Assembly: GCF_000719095.1 (NCBI RefSeq)
Contig: NZ_JOEH01000026.1
Coordinates: forward strand, 1 to 64,000
Source of the DNA: Streptacidiphilus jeojiense
GTDB taxonomy: Bacteria > Actinomycetota > Actinomycetes > Streptomycetales > Streptomycetaceae
DNA length: 64,000 bases
Direction of reading: 5' to 3'
Part shown: in pieces, positions 31,962 to 40,762 of the stretch
Layout: each line of letters opens with the position of its first letter
How positions within the stretch are numbered: the first letter of the stretch is position 1
Program-made: the position numbers and the translations under genes
The notes under the pieces: model-generated
The model's database searches: none
What the model was told of the DNA's origin: nothing
What the model saw: the letters and a program-made list of their open reading frames with translations, nothing else

Positions 31962-34832
31962 TCAGCCGGTGGTGACCACCAGTTGGGGCTGGTAGGCGCT
32001 GCTCTCCCGGGAGTTGAGTACCACCGCGAGGCCCGCACCGGACTGCCACAGGGCCAGCCCGATCCGGCCCGGGGCGGCCAGCTGGGAGGTCACGTCGAAG
32101 GACAGCCAGGCCTTGGTGCCGGTCACGGCCGCGCTCGCCAGCAGGTCGCCGAGCGCGGGCCGGTTGTTCCAGGTGAGCCCGGTCTCGGTCCAGCCGGTGT
32201 CGCCGACGGCGTAGGCGTCCAGGGTGGTCTGGGTGCCCCCGGAGTCCGAGACGAAGCCGTACACCTGCAGTACCGCCGAGGTGACCGTGGCACCGGCCAG
32301 GGCGCTGGTGTCGAACGCCAGGTAGGCGGCCCGGCTGTAGCCGCCGCCGGTGGTGCCGGTGTTCTTGGCCACCAGCGTGGTCGCGGTGCCGTAGTTGGTG
32401 GAGGCGTAGGAGCCGTCGCGGACGAAGGCGTCGGCGACCGCGGCGAGCTGGGTTCCGGTGACGGTGAAGGAGGCGTGCTGGGTGGTCCCGGCGGTGCCGG
32501 TCAGGTTCACGGTCACGCTGAGCGCCGACGAACCGGCCGTGGCGGTGACCGTGGAGTCGGCGATGAGGACGGTTCCGCCGCGGGCCACGGTCACCGTGAC
32601 GGTGGTCGCGAGCTGGGTCGGGTCCGAGACGCCGATGTCGACCCGGTCGCCGTTCTGCTGCACCACCACCGCGCAGGGCGCGCTCGCGGTGATCACGCCG
32701 GCGGTGCCGGCCGCGAAGAAGTTGGCGGCGGTCAGCCCGAGGCGGTCGCAGCGGACGGCCTGCACGCTGCCGGTGTTGGCGAGCACGGTGACCGTGGGCT
32801 GGCCGGCCCGGGCGGCGGTCTGCGCGGCGGTGAAGCCGGGCAGCAGCGCGTAGGCGTAGGCGGCGCCCGAGGGAGCGGTGCCGTGGTCCAGGCCCAGGGT
32901 GAGGTAGGGCCGGGTGACCGGGTCGGTGGGACCGCCGGTGTTGATGTCGCTCCAGGCCCCGGTGCGGTCGGTCAGTGCCGCCTGCACGGTGGCGCCGCCG
33001 GGGAAGAGGTACCCGCCGGTCCGGTCCGAGTGGGCCCAGCCGGCCACCGGCAGCGAGGCGGACCAGCCGGCCGAGACGCTCTGCGCGGTGCCGTCGACGG
33101 TGAGCGTGTAGGCGCCGTCGGTGTGCAGGTTGCGGTTCTCGACGGTGGTGGTGACGTCCGCTCCGCTGCCGCCGGTGATCCCGGCGCCCAGCGCGAACAC
33201 GCAGTCGTCCAGCAGGAACCAGGACTTCTTGGCCACCAGGGTGGAGCCGTAGCTGCGGAAGCTCATGCTCGCGGATCCGAAGCCGCCGGGCACGGCGGCC
33301 CCGCCGGCCCAGGTGGGGGTGGGGCGGTAGCCGGTACCGACGCCGTCGGCCAGGGCGAAGGTGTCGGTGGTGGTGCCGGGCATCCGGTAGGGGTCGACGG
33401 TGGGCCAGAAGCCGTCGGTGAACTGGGCCAGGTCGTCGGCCAGGTAGAGGTAGCCCATGCCGTCGCCGGTGTGCCAGCCGTGCAGGTTCTCCCCGTTCAA
33501 GGACTCGAAGCGGGCGATCCTGGCCGAGGACATGGCGATGGCGTAGGCCCAGCCGGGGCGGCGGTGCACGGCGCGGTCCATCCCCGGGAAGAGCACCAGG
33601 CCGTCCGGCTCGGTGCCGGCGCCGGTGCCGGTGTCGGCCAGTACCGGTGCGGCGTTGGCGATGGCCGGGATGGCGGCCACGGCGTCGAAGGAGGCGTAGC
33701 CGTTGTCGGCGGCGATCCAGCCCTTGGCCCGGCTGCGGTAGTCCGCGGCCTGGACCGCGGAGGCGGACAGGGCCAGCTGCAGCACGGCCTGGGTGATCAG
33801 GACGCCGTCGTCCAGGTCGCTCTCGCCGATCCGGGAGACCGCCCGCCCGCGCACGGCGTCCAGGCACAGGCCGTTCCACACCCAGGGCGCGAAGGCGGAG
33901 TCGACCGAGCCGTAGATGTGGGCCGCGGCCGGGTCGGTGACCGCCCAGTCGGTGCCGTCGACCAGCTGGAACAGCGCGGCCAGGTCGAGCAGCAGCACCA
34001 TGCCGTAGGTGCCGGTGTAGGGGATGTAGCTGTGCTGGACGAAGGAGCCGTCGGCGTACAGCCCGTCGCTGCTGGTCACGTAGGGGAAGACCGCGGACAG
34101 CGCGGAGACCGCGGTGGTCAGCCGCTCGCTGTCGCGGCCCAGGATCCCGCGCAGGGCGACGACCTGGCACAGGTCCACCCGGTTGGCCCCGGTGGAGGTG
34201 GTCCGCGCGGTGCCCTGCTTGTTCATCGTGGGGTCGGCCACGAAGGTGTCCACGGCGGCCGTGTAGGTCGCGATCTGCGTATCCGTCAGGAGCGGTTGGA
34301 CCAGCAGGGCCGCGTTCAGCAGGGCCTTGGGGGAGCCGACCTCCCAGTCCCACCAGTTGCCGCTCTCACTGGCGCCGGAGTTGTAGGCCTGCGCGGCCAG
34401 GAAGTCCAGGCCGGCGACCACGTCGGCGCCCAGCGCGGCGTTGCCGTACAGGTCCTGCCCGCTGCCGTCGGTGGCGGTGGTGCCGGGGGTGGCGTAGGCG
34501 GTGGCCATGGCCGCAAGCTGCTTGTAACTGGTGGTCAGATTGGCGGAGTCGGTCAGGGTGAGGCCCGGCCAGAGCGAGTCCGCGCCGGAGTCGGCGGCGA
34601 GGGTGGTCCAGTAGCCGGTGGCCTCGGTGCTGAGCGTGGTCAGGGCGGGGGCGTAGGCCGGGTCGGTGGGGTCGATGGAACCGCCGGTCAGGATGGCGGT
34701 CCAGGTGGCGCGCAGGGCGTCGTAGGCGTCGGTGGCGTAGGCGCGCAGTGGGGGCGCGGCGAACGCGACGGCGGCTGCGGTCGCCGCCGTGGCGGCGAGT
34801 TGGAGGAAGCGGCGGCGGGGGAGTGCGTCCAT
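31962..34832 (-). CDS. Tat-exported polysaccharide lyase family 8 with C-terminal carbohydrate-binding domain
   Basis: A 956-residue secreted lyase. The twin-arginine leader is RRRFLQLA (residues 6-13). The helical toroid domain (about 40-380) has the PL8 catalytic set: Asn217 in GANRVDLCQ, His267 and Tyr276 in QHSYIPYTGTYG, and Arg328/Arg330 in VRGRAVSR. Beta-sandwich domains follow (about 400-780). The last 150 residues form a DNRLRE/CBM96-like module starting ADAFVRDGSYAS. PL8 enzymes cleave hyaluronan, chondroitin sulfate or xanthan by beta-elimination. The sulfatase beside it favours a sulfated glycosaminoglycan. Confidence 0.93.
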   Translation of the reverse strand: MDALPRRRFLQLAATAATAAAVAFAAPPLRAYATDAYDALRATWTAILTGGSIDPTDPAYAPALTTLSTEATGYWTTLAADSGADSLWPGLTLTDSANLTTSYKQLAAMATAYATPGTTATDGSGQDLYGNAALGADVVAGLDFLAAQAYNSGASESGNWWDWEVGSPKALLNAALLVQPLLTDTQIATYTAAVDTFVADPTMNKQGTARTTSTGANRVDLCQVVALRGILGRDSERLTTAVSALSAVFPYVTSSDGLYADGSFVQHSYIPYTGTYGMVLLLDLAALFQLVDGTDWAVTDPAAAHIYGSVDSAFAPWVWNGLCLDAVRGRAVSRIGESDLDDGVLITQAVLQLALSASAVQAADYRSRAKGWIAADNGYASFDAVAAIPAIANAAPVLADTGTGAGTEPDGLVLFPGMDRAVHRRPGWAYAIAMSSARIARFESLNGENLHGWHTGDGMGYLYLADDLAQFTDGFWPTVDPYRMPGTTTDTFALADGVGTGYRPTPTWAGGAAVPGGFGSASMSFRSYGSTLVAKKSWFLLDDCVFALGAGITGGSGADVTTTVENRNLHTDGAYTLTVDGTAQSVSAGWSASLPVAGWAHSDRTGGYLFPGGATVQAALTDRTGAWSDINTGGPTDPVTRPYLTLGLDHGTAPSGAAYAYALLPGFTAAQTAARAGQPTVTVLANTGSVQAVRCDRLGLTAANFFAAGTAGVITASAPCAVVVQQNGDRVDIGVSDPTQLATTVTVTVARGGTVLIADSTVTATAGSSALSVTVNLTGTAGTTQHASFTVTGTQLAAVADAFVRDGSYASTNYGTATTLVAKNTGTTGGGYSRAAYLAFDTSALAGATVTSAVLQVYGFVSDSGGTQTTLDAYAVGDTGWTETGLTWNNRPALGDLLASAAVTGTKAWLSFDVTSQLAAPGRIGLALWQSGAGLAVVLNSRESSAYQPQLVVTTG

Positions 34833-34882
34833 CGTTGCTCCAGGCGGACGGGTCCGGCGGACCGGAATCGGGGGGTTGGCGC

Positions 34883-34931
34883 ACCGTAGGAATCGGCCAG
34901 GGCATGAGTCAAGACTCTTTCCGCTATGAAT
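34883..34931 (-). promoter_or_regulatory. PL8 promoter with upstream ATTCAT element
   Basis: On the minus strand, ATTCAT (34931 down to 34926) is followed after 13 bp by TTGACT (34912-34907), an 18-bp spacer and TACGGT (34888-34883). The leader to the PL8 start would be about 43 nt. The ATTCAT to -35 spacing is the same as at the sulfatase promoter. The second, more upstream half-repeat is not conserved here. Confidence 0.65.
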
Positions 34932-35001
34932 CGTCAGCTCCCGATCCAGGGCAATTCAGGCATGTATCCCAATACTCCCCGGAGTTGGCCTGCGAACGGA
35001 T

Positions 35002-35049
35002 ATTCATGCGTGATTCATTGCCTTGACGGCCGTTGACCGGCGGATGAAT
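35002..35049 (+). promoter_or_regulatory. ABC operon promoter with ATTCAT direct repeat
   Basis: ATTCAT (35002-35007), five bases and ATTCAT (35013-35018) are followed after 14 bp by TTGACC (35033-35038); a second TTGACG lies at 35023-35028. A third copy lies inverted at 35044-35049, where the 10-mer ATTCATCCGC on the minus strand (35049-35040) is identical to part of the sulfatase site. This position, just upstream and over the promoter, is typical of a regulator site. Confidence 0.65.
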
Positions 35050-35100
35050 TCGGGGAAATCATGGGCCCACCCCGCAGGTCCAGACTCCCGAGGAGTGACC

Positions 35101-36471
35101 GTGTCCGCTGCCGCCCCGTCCAGATCCGCCTCCCGCCCCCACGCCTCTTCGCCGCTGCGCCGCGCGGTTGTGGCCACCGCCATCGGCACGGCCCTGGCGC
35201 TCTCCGCCTCCGCCTGCGCCTCCTCGACCGGGAGCAGCGGTTCGGGATCGGCCGCCGCGGACTCCTTCACCTACTGGTCGATGTGGACCAAGGACGAGCC
35301 GCAGGCCAAGGTGCTCCAGGCAGCCCTCGCGCAGTTCACCAAGGACACCGGGGTCAAGGTCACCGTGCAGTGGAAGGGCCGTCAGGTCGCCACGCAGCTG
35401 GCGCCGACCCTGAACACCAACAACGTTCCCGCCGACCTGATCGACTCGGCGGACCGCTTCGCCTACGCCCAGCTCCAGGCGACGGGACAGGCCCTGGACC
35501 TCACCCCGGTGCTGCAGCAGTCCGTTCCCGGCGAGAGCGGCAGCACCGTCGGCAGCGTCATCCCCAAGAGCTATCTCAACCTGGCCACCACCGACGGCGC
35601 GCTGTGGCAGATCCCCTACGAGGTGCTCACCGACCAGATCTGGTACAACGGCACGACGCTTCCCCAGGTCGCCGCCAACCCCCCGGCCACCTGGGACGAG
35701 TTCACCAAGCTGCTGGCGCAGCGGAAGACCGCCCGCGGCGGGGCGGGCCCGCTGGCGCTGGACGGGGACATCGCCGACTACAGCGCGTACTGGACCTACT
35801 ACGCGGTCCTGCGCGAGCTGGGCCCGGGCGCCTTCGGCGCCGCCGCCACCGACAAGACCGGGGAGAAGTTCGAGGCCCCCGGGTTCCTGGCCGCCCTGGA
35901 CAAGGTCGAGGCGCTGATCAAGGCCGGCGACTTCACGGCCGGCTACAACGGCTCCAAGTGGCCCGCCGTGCAGCAGAAGTGGGCGGCCGGCAAGTCCGAC
36001 TTCCTGCTGCTGGGCACCTTCGCCCCCAGCGAGACCGGCCCCTTCGCCCAGTCCGGGTTCAGCTACCGCTCCTTCGCCTTCCCGGCGTTCAGCGCCGGCG
36101 GGGACACCACCGAGGACGTCTCGCTGATCGGCTTCTCGATACCCAAGAAGGCCAAGCACGCCGCGGCGGCCGAGAAGTTCATCGCCTACTTCCTGGCCAA
36201 GGACCACCTCTCTGGCATCGCCACCACCGCCAAGAACCTCACCCCCCGCACCGACATCGCCGCGCCGGCCGAACTGGCCGACGCCAAGAAGGCGCTGGAC
36301 TCCGGAAAGGTCGTGGAGACCCTGGACGGGGTCAAGGAGACCGCCGCCGAGTGGTACACCAAGGTGTTCCTGCGGCTGAACACCTCCTTCGTCGACGGCA
36401 AGCTGAGCGTCGCGGACTTCGCCGCCAAACTGAAGTCCGGCTCGGTCGACTACTGGAAGATGGCCCAGTGA
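35101..36471 (+). CDS. CUT1 ABC transporter sugar-binding lipoprotein
   Basis: A 456-residue extracytoplasmic binding protein (SBP family 1). A leader with LRRAVVATAIGTALALSASAC ends in a lipobox with Cys39. Typical segments follow, including YWSMWTKDEPQ, KDTGVKVTVQWKG, a WYNGTTLPQVAANPPATWDEF hinge block and VSLIGFSIPKKAK. The GTG at 35101 follows GAGGAGTGACC. It is the first gene of an operon with two permease genes, and the gap-free GTGA junction couples it to the next. Ligand is likely an oligosaccharide from the PL8/sulfatase route. Confidence 0.94.
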   Translation: MSAAAPSRSASRPHASSPLRRAVVATAIGTALALSASACASSTGSSGSGSAAADSFTYWSMWTKDEPQAKVLQAALAQFTKDTGVKVTVQWKGRQVATQLAPTLNTNNVPADLIDSADRFAYAQLQATGQALDLTPVLQQSVPGESGSTVGSVIPKSYLNLATTDGALWQIPYEVLTDQIWYNGTTLPQVAANPPATWDEFTKLLAQRKTARGGAGPLALDGDIADYSAYWTYYAVLRELGPGAFGAAATDKTGEKFEAPGFLAALDKVEALIKAGDFTAGYNGSKWPAVQQKWAAGKSDFLLLGTFAPSETGPFAQSGFSYRSFAFPAFSAGGDTTEDVSLIGFSIPKKAKHAAAAEKFIAYFLAKDHLSGIATTAKNLTPRTDIAAPAELADAKKALDSGKVVETLDGVKETAAEWYTKVFLRLNTSFVDGKLSVADFAAKLKSGSVDYWKMAQ

Positions 36472-37424
36472 CCGCGGTGCTCGACGGGCGGTCCCGCACC
36501 CGGCGGGCCGCCCGCCCGGCCCCGGCCCGGCAGGCCAGCCCGCTGGCCGCCCGCAGGCGCCGGCTGTTCTGGCCGCTGCTGGTGCCCGCGCTGCTGGTGT
36601 ACGGGGTGTTCTTCGCCGGCCCCTCGCTCTTCACCGTCTGGCTGAGCCTCAACAAGTGGGCCGGCGCCGGGCCGATGAGCTTCGTGGGCCTGCGCAACTA
36701 CCAGCGGCTCTGGTCCGACCCGACGTTCCACTCGGCCTTCGGGAACACCCTGTGGATCATCTTCGGCGTCGGCGGGCTGACCTTCCTGGTCTCCTTCGGG
36801 CTGACGATGGTGCTGCGCGACATGGCCGGACGCAAGGCGGCCCGGGCGATCCTGTTCTTCCCCAACATCATCTCCAGCGTGGTGCTGGCCATCCTGTGGG
36901 GCTTCCTGTTCCAGCAGGGCGGCCTGGTCGACTCCATCCTCGGGGCGACCGGCTGGCACCACCCGCCGAACTGGCTGGGCCAGGGCGACCTGTTCCGGGT
37001 CATCATGATCGGCCTGGTGTGGACCTCCACCGGCTTCTACACCACCATCCTGATGGCCGCCGTCGACCAGATCCCCCCGGACCTGTACGAGGACTGCGAA
37101 CTGGCGGGCGCCAACGCCTTCCAGAAGTTCCGCTATGTGACGCTGCCGCTGATGTGGGACGTGGTCGGGGTCTGCGCGGTGCTGTGGACCATCAGCGCGG
37201 TGAAGGTCTTCGAGTTCATCTACGCCTTCGCCGGAGCGGCCGGGCAGATGCCCGACACCGGGGTGTGGAACACCGCCCTCTACACCTACGGAGAGGCCTT
37301 CGCCTCCGGCGGCGTGCCCCGCTACGGCTCCGCCGCCGCCAGCGCGGTGGTGATGGTCGCGCTGGTCGGGCTCCTGGTGGCGCTCATCCGCCGGGTGATG
37401 CGCCGCGACGCCGTGCAGTTCTGA
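36468..37424 (+). CDS. CUT1 ABC transporter permease (MalF type)
   Basis: A 318-residue permease with six membrane segments after a basic N-terminus. The cytoplasmic EAA loop is YEDCELAGANAFQKFRYVTLP (about residues 203-223), which contacts the ATPase. Its GTG overlaps the binding-protein stop codon (GTGA). No ATPase gene is present in the operon, as is usual for actinobacterial CUT1 systems, which share a general MsiK-type ATPase encoded elsewhere. Confidence 0.94.
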   Translation: MTAVLDGRSRTRRAARPAPARQASPLAARRRRLFWPLLVPALLVYGVFFAGPSLFTVWLSLNKWAGAGPMSFVGLRNYQRLWSDPTFHSAFGNTLWIIFGVGGLTFLVSFGLTMVLRDMAGRKAARAILFFPNIISSVVLAILWGFLFQQGGLVDSILGATGWHHPPNWLGQGDLFRVIMIGLVWTSTGFYTTILMAAVDQIPPDLYEDCELAGANAFQKFRYVTLPLMWDVVGVCAVLWTISAVKVFEFIYAFAGAAGQMPDTGVWNTALYTYGEAFASGGVPRYGSAAASAVVMVALVGLLVALIRRVMRRDAVQF

Positions 37425-37486
37425 CGACACTGCGCAGTTCTGACCCCAGATAGTCCCATCACGAGAAAGACAGGAGGCCGGTCCCG

Positions 37487-38356
37487 ATGGCGGACACCCT
37501 TCCCGGGCCCTTCACGCGGCTGCGCGGCCGACTCACCCCCACCAGGATCCTCGGCGTCCCGATCGTCTGGCTCTTCGTCGCCTTCAACGTGCTAGTCGGG
37601 CTGTGGATGCTGCTGTCCTCGGTGAAGTCGGCGAGCGAGATCTTCACCAGCCCCTGGCGGCTGCCGCACGAGCTGCACTGGGACAACTACCAACGCGCCT
37701 GGACCCAGGGCCAGTTCGGCCAGGCCGCCGGCAACACCCTGGTGGTGGTGGCCGGCACCGCGCTGGGCACGCTGGCCCTGGGCGCCCCGGCGGCCTACGC
37801 GCTCAGCCGCATCACCACCCGCTGGAACAGCGGCTTCACCATGTTCTTCGCGCTGGGCCTCGGCGTGCCGGCCCAGGTGGTGATGCTCCCGCTGTACGTG
37901 GTCATGAACGACCTGCACCTGGTGGACTCGCTGTTCGGCCTGATCGTGGTCTACATCGCCACCTCGCTGCCCTTCACCACCTTCTTCCTCACCGGGTTCT
38001 TCGGCACCCTGCCGGTGGAACTGGAGGAGGCGGCGGCCCTGGACGGCGCCTCCCCCTTCCGAACCTTCTGGCAGGTGATGCTGCCGCTGGCCCGCGGCGG
38101 CCTGGTCACCGCGCTGATCCTGAACGTGATCCAGCACTGGGGCGAGACGGTGTTCGCGCTGATCTTCATCCAGAGCACCGGCCACCAGACGCTGTCACTG
38201 GCGCTGCTCGGATTCCTGCAGCAGATGCAGTACAACGGAGCCGACTGGGGCGGCCTGTTCGCGGGCGTGGCCCTGGTGGTCCTGCCGGTGCTGGCGTGCT
38301 ACGTCTGGCTGGGCCGCCGCATCATCGAGGGCATGACCGTCGGATCGGTCAAGTGA
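37487..38356 (+). CDS. CUT1 ABC transporter permease (MalG type)
   Basis: A 289-residue permease with six membrane segments. Its EAA loop is EEAAALDGASPFRTFWQVMLP (about residues 183-203), and the end RIIEGMTVGSVK is typical of MalG-type proteins. It lies 62 bp after the first permease gene. The stop codon overlaps an in-frame GTG that could serve as an upstream start for the regulator gene that follows, so the regulator is probably part of the same transcript. Confidence 0.94.
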   Translation: MADTLPGPFTRLRGRLTPTRILGVPIVWLFVAFNVLVGLWMLLSSVKSASEIFTSPWRLPHELHWDNYQRAWTQGQFGQAAGNTLVVVAGTALGTLALGAPAAYALSRITTRWNSGFTMFFALGLGVPAQVVMLPLYVVMNDLHLVDSLFGLIVVYIATSLPFTTFFLTGFFGTLPVELEEAAALDGASPFRTFWQVMLPLARGGLVTALILNVIQHWGETVFALIFIQSTGHQTLSLALLGFLQQMQYNGADWGGLFAGVALVVLPVLACYVWLGRRIIEGMTVGSVK

Positions 38357-38391
38357 GCAGCCGTACACGCGGCACGGGGGAAGAGGGATCG

Positions 38392-39525
38392 ATGACACCG
38401 CACGCGGAGCAGCCGGGCGGCTCCCTACCGCACCAGGCACGGGATCTGAAGTTCCGTGAGCTGGCGGCGCAGCTGCGGGAGCAGATCCGGGACGGCTCCT
38501 GGCCGCCGGGCAGCAGGATGCCCACCGAGCTCGAACTGGCCCGCAGCAGCGGGACGTCGGTGAGCACGGTCCGGCGGGCCGTGGACGACCTGGTCTCCGA
38601 GGGACTGGTGTCGCGCCGGCAGGGCGCGGGCACCTTCATCCGCGCGGCCCCCGACGAGGCGGCGGCCCGCGCCGCGAGCCGCCCGCTGGTGGGCGTGCTG
38701 GTGCCGGACACCACCTTCTACTTCCCGCGGGTGCTCCAGGGGATCGAGGAGGGACTGTCCGCGGCCGGGGCCCGGCTGCTGCTGGCCTGCTCCGGCTACG
38801 AGGCCGCCCGCGAGGAGAAGGAGCTGAAGGACCTGCTGGACGCCGGGGTGCAGGGGCTGCTGCTGGTGCCCACCCTCAACCGCGAGGAGCCGTACGAGCG
38901 TTACCTGCGCCGGCTGGCCTCGCTGGAGGTGCCCAACGTCCTGGTGGAACGGCGGGCCACCTCGCTTGGCGCCACCAACGAGTACGTCTGCAGCAACCAC
39001 GAGGCCGGCGCCTACGACGCGGTGCGCCATCTGGCGGCGCTGGGCCACCGCACCATCGGCCTGACCCTGCGCGAGGGCAGCCCCACCACCGGTCCGGTCC
39101 GGCACGGGTTCCACCAGGCGATCGCCGAACTCGGCTGCACCTCCGAGGAGTTCAGCGCCAGGAGGGAGGAGTGGAGCCCGTCCACCGCGGACCGCTGCGT
39201 CGCCGCGCTGCGGGACGCCGGCGCCACGGCGGCGGTCTGCTTCGGCGACCGGCAGGCGATCCTGCTGCTGGCCGCCGCCCGCAGGGCCGGCCTGACCGTC
39301 CCCGCCGACCTGGCCCTGGTGGCCTACGACGACGAGATCGCCGACCTGGCCGAGGTCCCGCTGACCGCGGTCGCCCCGCCCAAGCACCAACTCGGCCGCA
39401 CCGCGGCGGAACTGCTGCTGGGCCGGCTGGAGCGGCCGGACCTGCCGTCCCATCAGATCCTGCTGCGGCCGGGCATCACCGTGCGGGCCTCGTGCGGAGC
39501 GGTACGGGCCGCCCCGGCAGGCTGA
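38392..39525 (+). CDS. GntR-LacI hybrid transcriptional regulator
   Basis: A 377-residue protein joining a GntR winged helix (residues 19-85, FRELAAQLREQIRDGSWPPG then SVSTVRRAVDDLVSEGL) to a LacI/ribose-binding sensor domain (about 97-365, RPLVGVLVPDTTFYFPRVLQGI to HLAALGHRTIGLTLREG). Such AraR-like hybrids respond to sugars. The ATG at 38392 follows GGAAGAGGG; GTG 38353, overlapping the permease stop, is an alternative. It is the best candidate for the regulator that reads the ATTCAT elements of this locus, which is an inference. Confidence 0.92.
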   Translation: MTPHAEQPGGSLPHQARDLKFRELAAQLREQIRDGSWPPGSRMPTELELARSSGTSVSTVRRAVDDLVSEGLVSRRQGAGTFIRAAPDEAAARAASRPLVGVLVPDTTFYFPRVLQGIEEGLSAAGARLLLACSGYEAAREEKELKDLLDAGVQGLLLVPTLNREEPYERYLRRLASLEVPNVLVERRATSLGATNEYVCSNHEAGAYDAVRHLAALGHRTIGLTLREGSPTTGPVRHGFHQAIAELGCTSEEFSARREEWSPSTADRCVAALRDAGATAAVCFGDRQAILLLAAARRAGLTVPADLALVAYDDEIADLAEVPLTAVAPPKHQLGRTAAELLLGRLERPDLPSHQILLRPGITVRASCGAVRAAPAG

Positions 39526-39609
39526 GCCGTCCGGGGAGCCGCCCCCGATCGCCCCGATCCACCCGAACCACCTGAACCACCCCGAACCCACAGAGAAAGA
39601 GGAACCCTG

Positions 39610-40644
39610 GTGACTGACATCCGGCTCGGACTGGTCGGCGCGGGCGCCGTCGGCGTACTGCACGCCGACGCCGCCCAGCATGTCGCCGGCGTCCGGGTGA
39701 CCGCCGTCTGCGACCTGGTGGCCACCACCGCCGGTGCCGTAGCCGCCCCCTGGGGGGCCGCGGTGTTCACCGACCACCGGGAGCTGATCGCCTCGGGACT
39801 GGTGGACGCCGTCGTGGTGAACACCCCGCACGCGCTGCACACCGCCATCGTGCTGGACTGCGCCGCGGCCGGCCTGCACGTGCTGGTCGAGAAGCCGATG
39901 GCGACCACCGTCGCCGACTGCGCGGCCATGGACCTGGCCTGCCGGGCGGCGGGCGCGGTCCTCTTCGTCGGCCACATCCAGCACTTCCTGCCGCCGATGG
40001 CGGCGGCCAAGGCGGCGGTCGACGCCGGGGCCATCGGCCCGCTGCTGATGGTCGACGACCGGCGCAGCACCGACTACCGCCCCGGCACCCGCCCCTCCTG
40101 GTTCTTCGACCCGGCGGTGGCCGGCGGCGGCGTCTTCGTGAACATCGGCGCGCACTGCGTGGACCGGCTGCTCTGGCTCACCGGCCGCCGCGTCCACGCG
40201 GTGAGCGCCACCGCGGCCCACCGCGAGGCCTATCCGGTGGAGACCGACGTGCTGGCCAGGCTGGAACTGGACGACGGCGTGGTCGGACACATCGCGGTGA
40301 CCAGCGCGGGGCTGCCCAACCACAACGAGGTGGTGCTGATCGGCGAGCACGGCGCCGTCAAGGTCGCCCGAGGCGCCGGGGCCACCCTGCACCCGTACAG
40401 CGGACCCGACGCCGGCACCCCGGTCCTGCTCGCCGCCGAGACCCCGGAGGACGTGCCGACGGCGTTCCAGCACCAGCTGGCCGCTTTCGCGGCAGCCGTC
40501 CGCGGTGAGGAGGCGCCCGCCGTCAGCGCGGAGCACGGCCTGCGCGTGGTCGCCGCCCTCACCGCCGCCTACCGCTCCGCCGAGCACGGCGCCCGCGTCG
40601 TCCTGGACGAGGACCCGACCGCAGCACTGGCCGGGCAGCTGTAG
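39610..40644 (+). CDS. Gfo/Idh/MocA-family oxidoreductase
   Basis: A 344-residue NAD(P)-dependent dehydrogenase. The Rossmann domain (residues 1-120) has LGLVGAGAVGVLHAD and the signature VLVEKPMATT with the catalytic Lys. The C-terminal domain holds GGGVFVNIGAHCVDRLLWLTG, with the usual Asp/His pair. Members oxidise sugars, inositols or their acids. It follows the regulator gene by 84 bp on the same strand and probably processes the imported sugar or uronic acid. The GTG at 39610 follows AAGAGGAACCCTG. Confidence 0.92.
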   Translation: MTDIRLGLVGAGAVGVLHADAAQHVAGVRVTAVCDLVATTAGAVAAPWGAAVFTDHRELIASGLVDAVVVNTPHALHTAIVLDCAAAGLHVLVEKPMATTVADCAAMDLACRAAGAVLFVGHIQHFLPPMAAAKAAVDAGAIGPLLMVDDRRSTDYRPGTRPSWFFDPAVAGGGVFVNIGAHCVDRLLWLTGRRVHAVSATAAHREAYPVETDVLARLELDDGVVGHIAVTSAGLPNHNEVVLIGEHGAVKVARGAGATLHPYSGPDAGTPVLLAAETPEDVPTAFQHQLAAFAAAVRGEEAPAVSAEHGLRVVAALTAAYRSAEHGARVVLDEDPTAALAGQL

Positions 40645-40762
40645 GAGGTCCGATGTGGACTGCTGCAGCACGGCGCGGTCCAGCCCGCGCCTTCGTTGAC
40701 AAGCGCTCAGGTCCGTCCCTAGCGTGGCCCCCCGGTGAACTTACTCGGCGGTAGGGAACAGC

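Noticed and set aside
31983..34889. Long open frame of 968 codons on the plus strand opposite the PL8 lyase gene
   Set aside because: It is Gly/Val/Arg-rich without recognisable domains, and the minus strand holds a complete PL8 enzyme with Tat leader and catalytic residues. It arises from GC bias.
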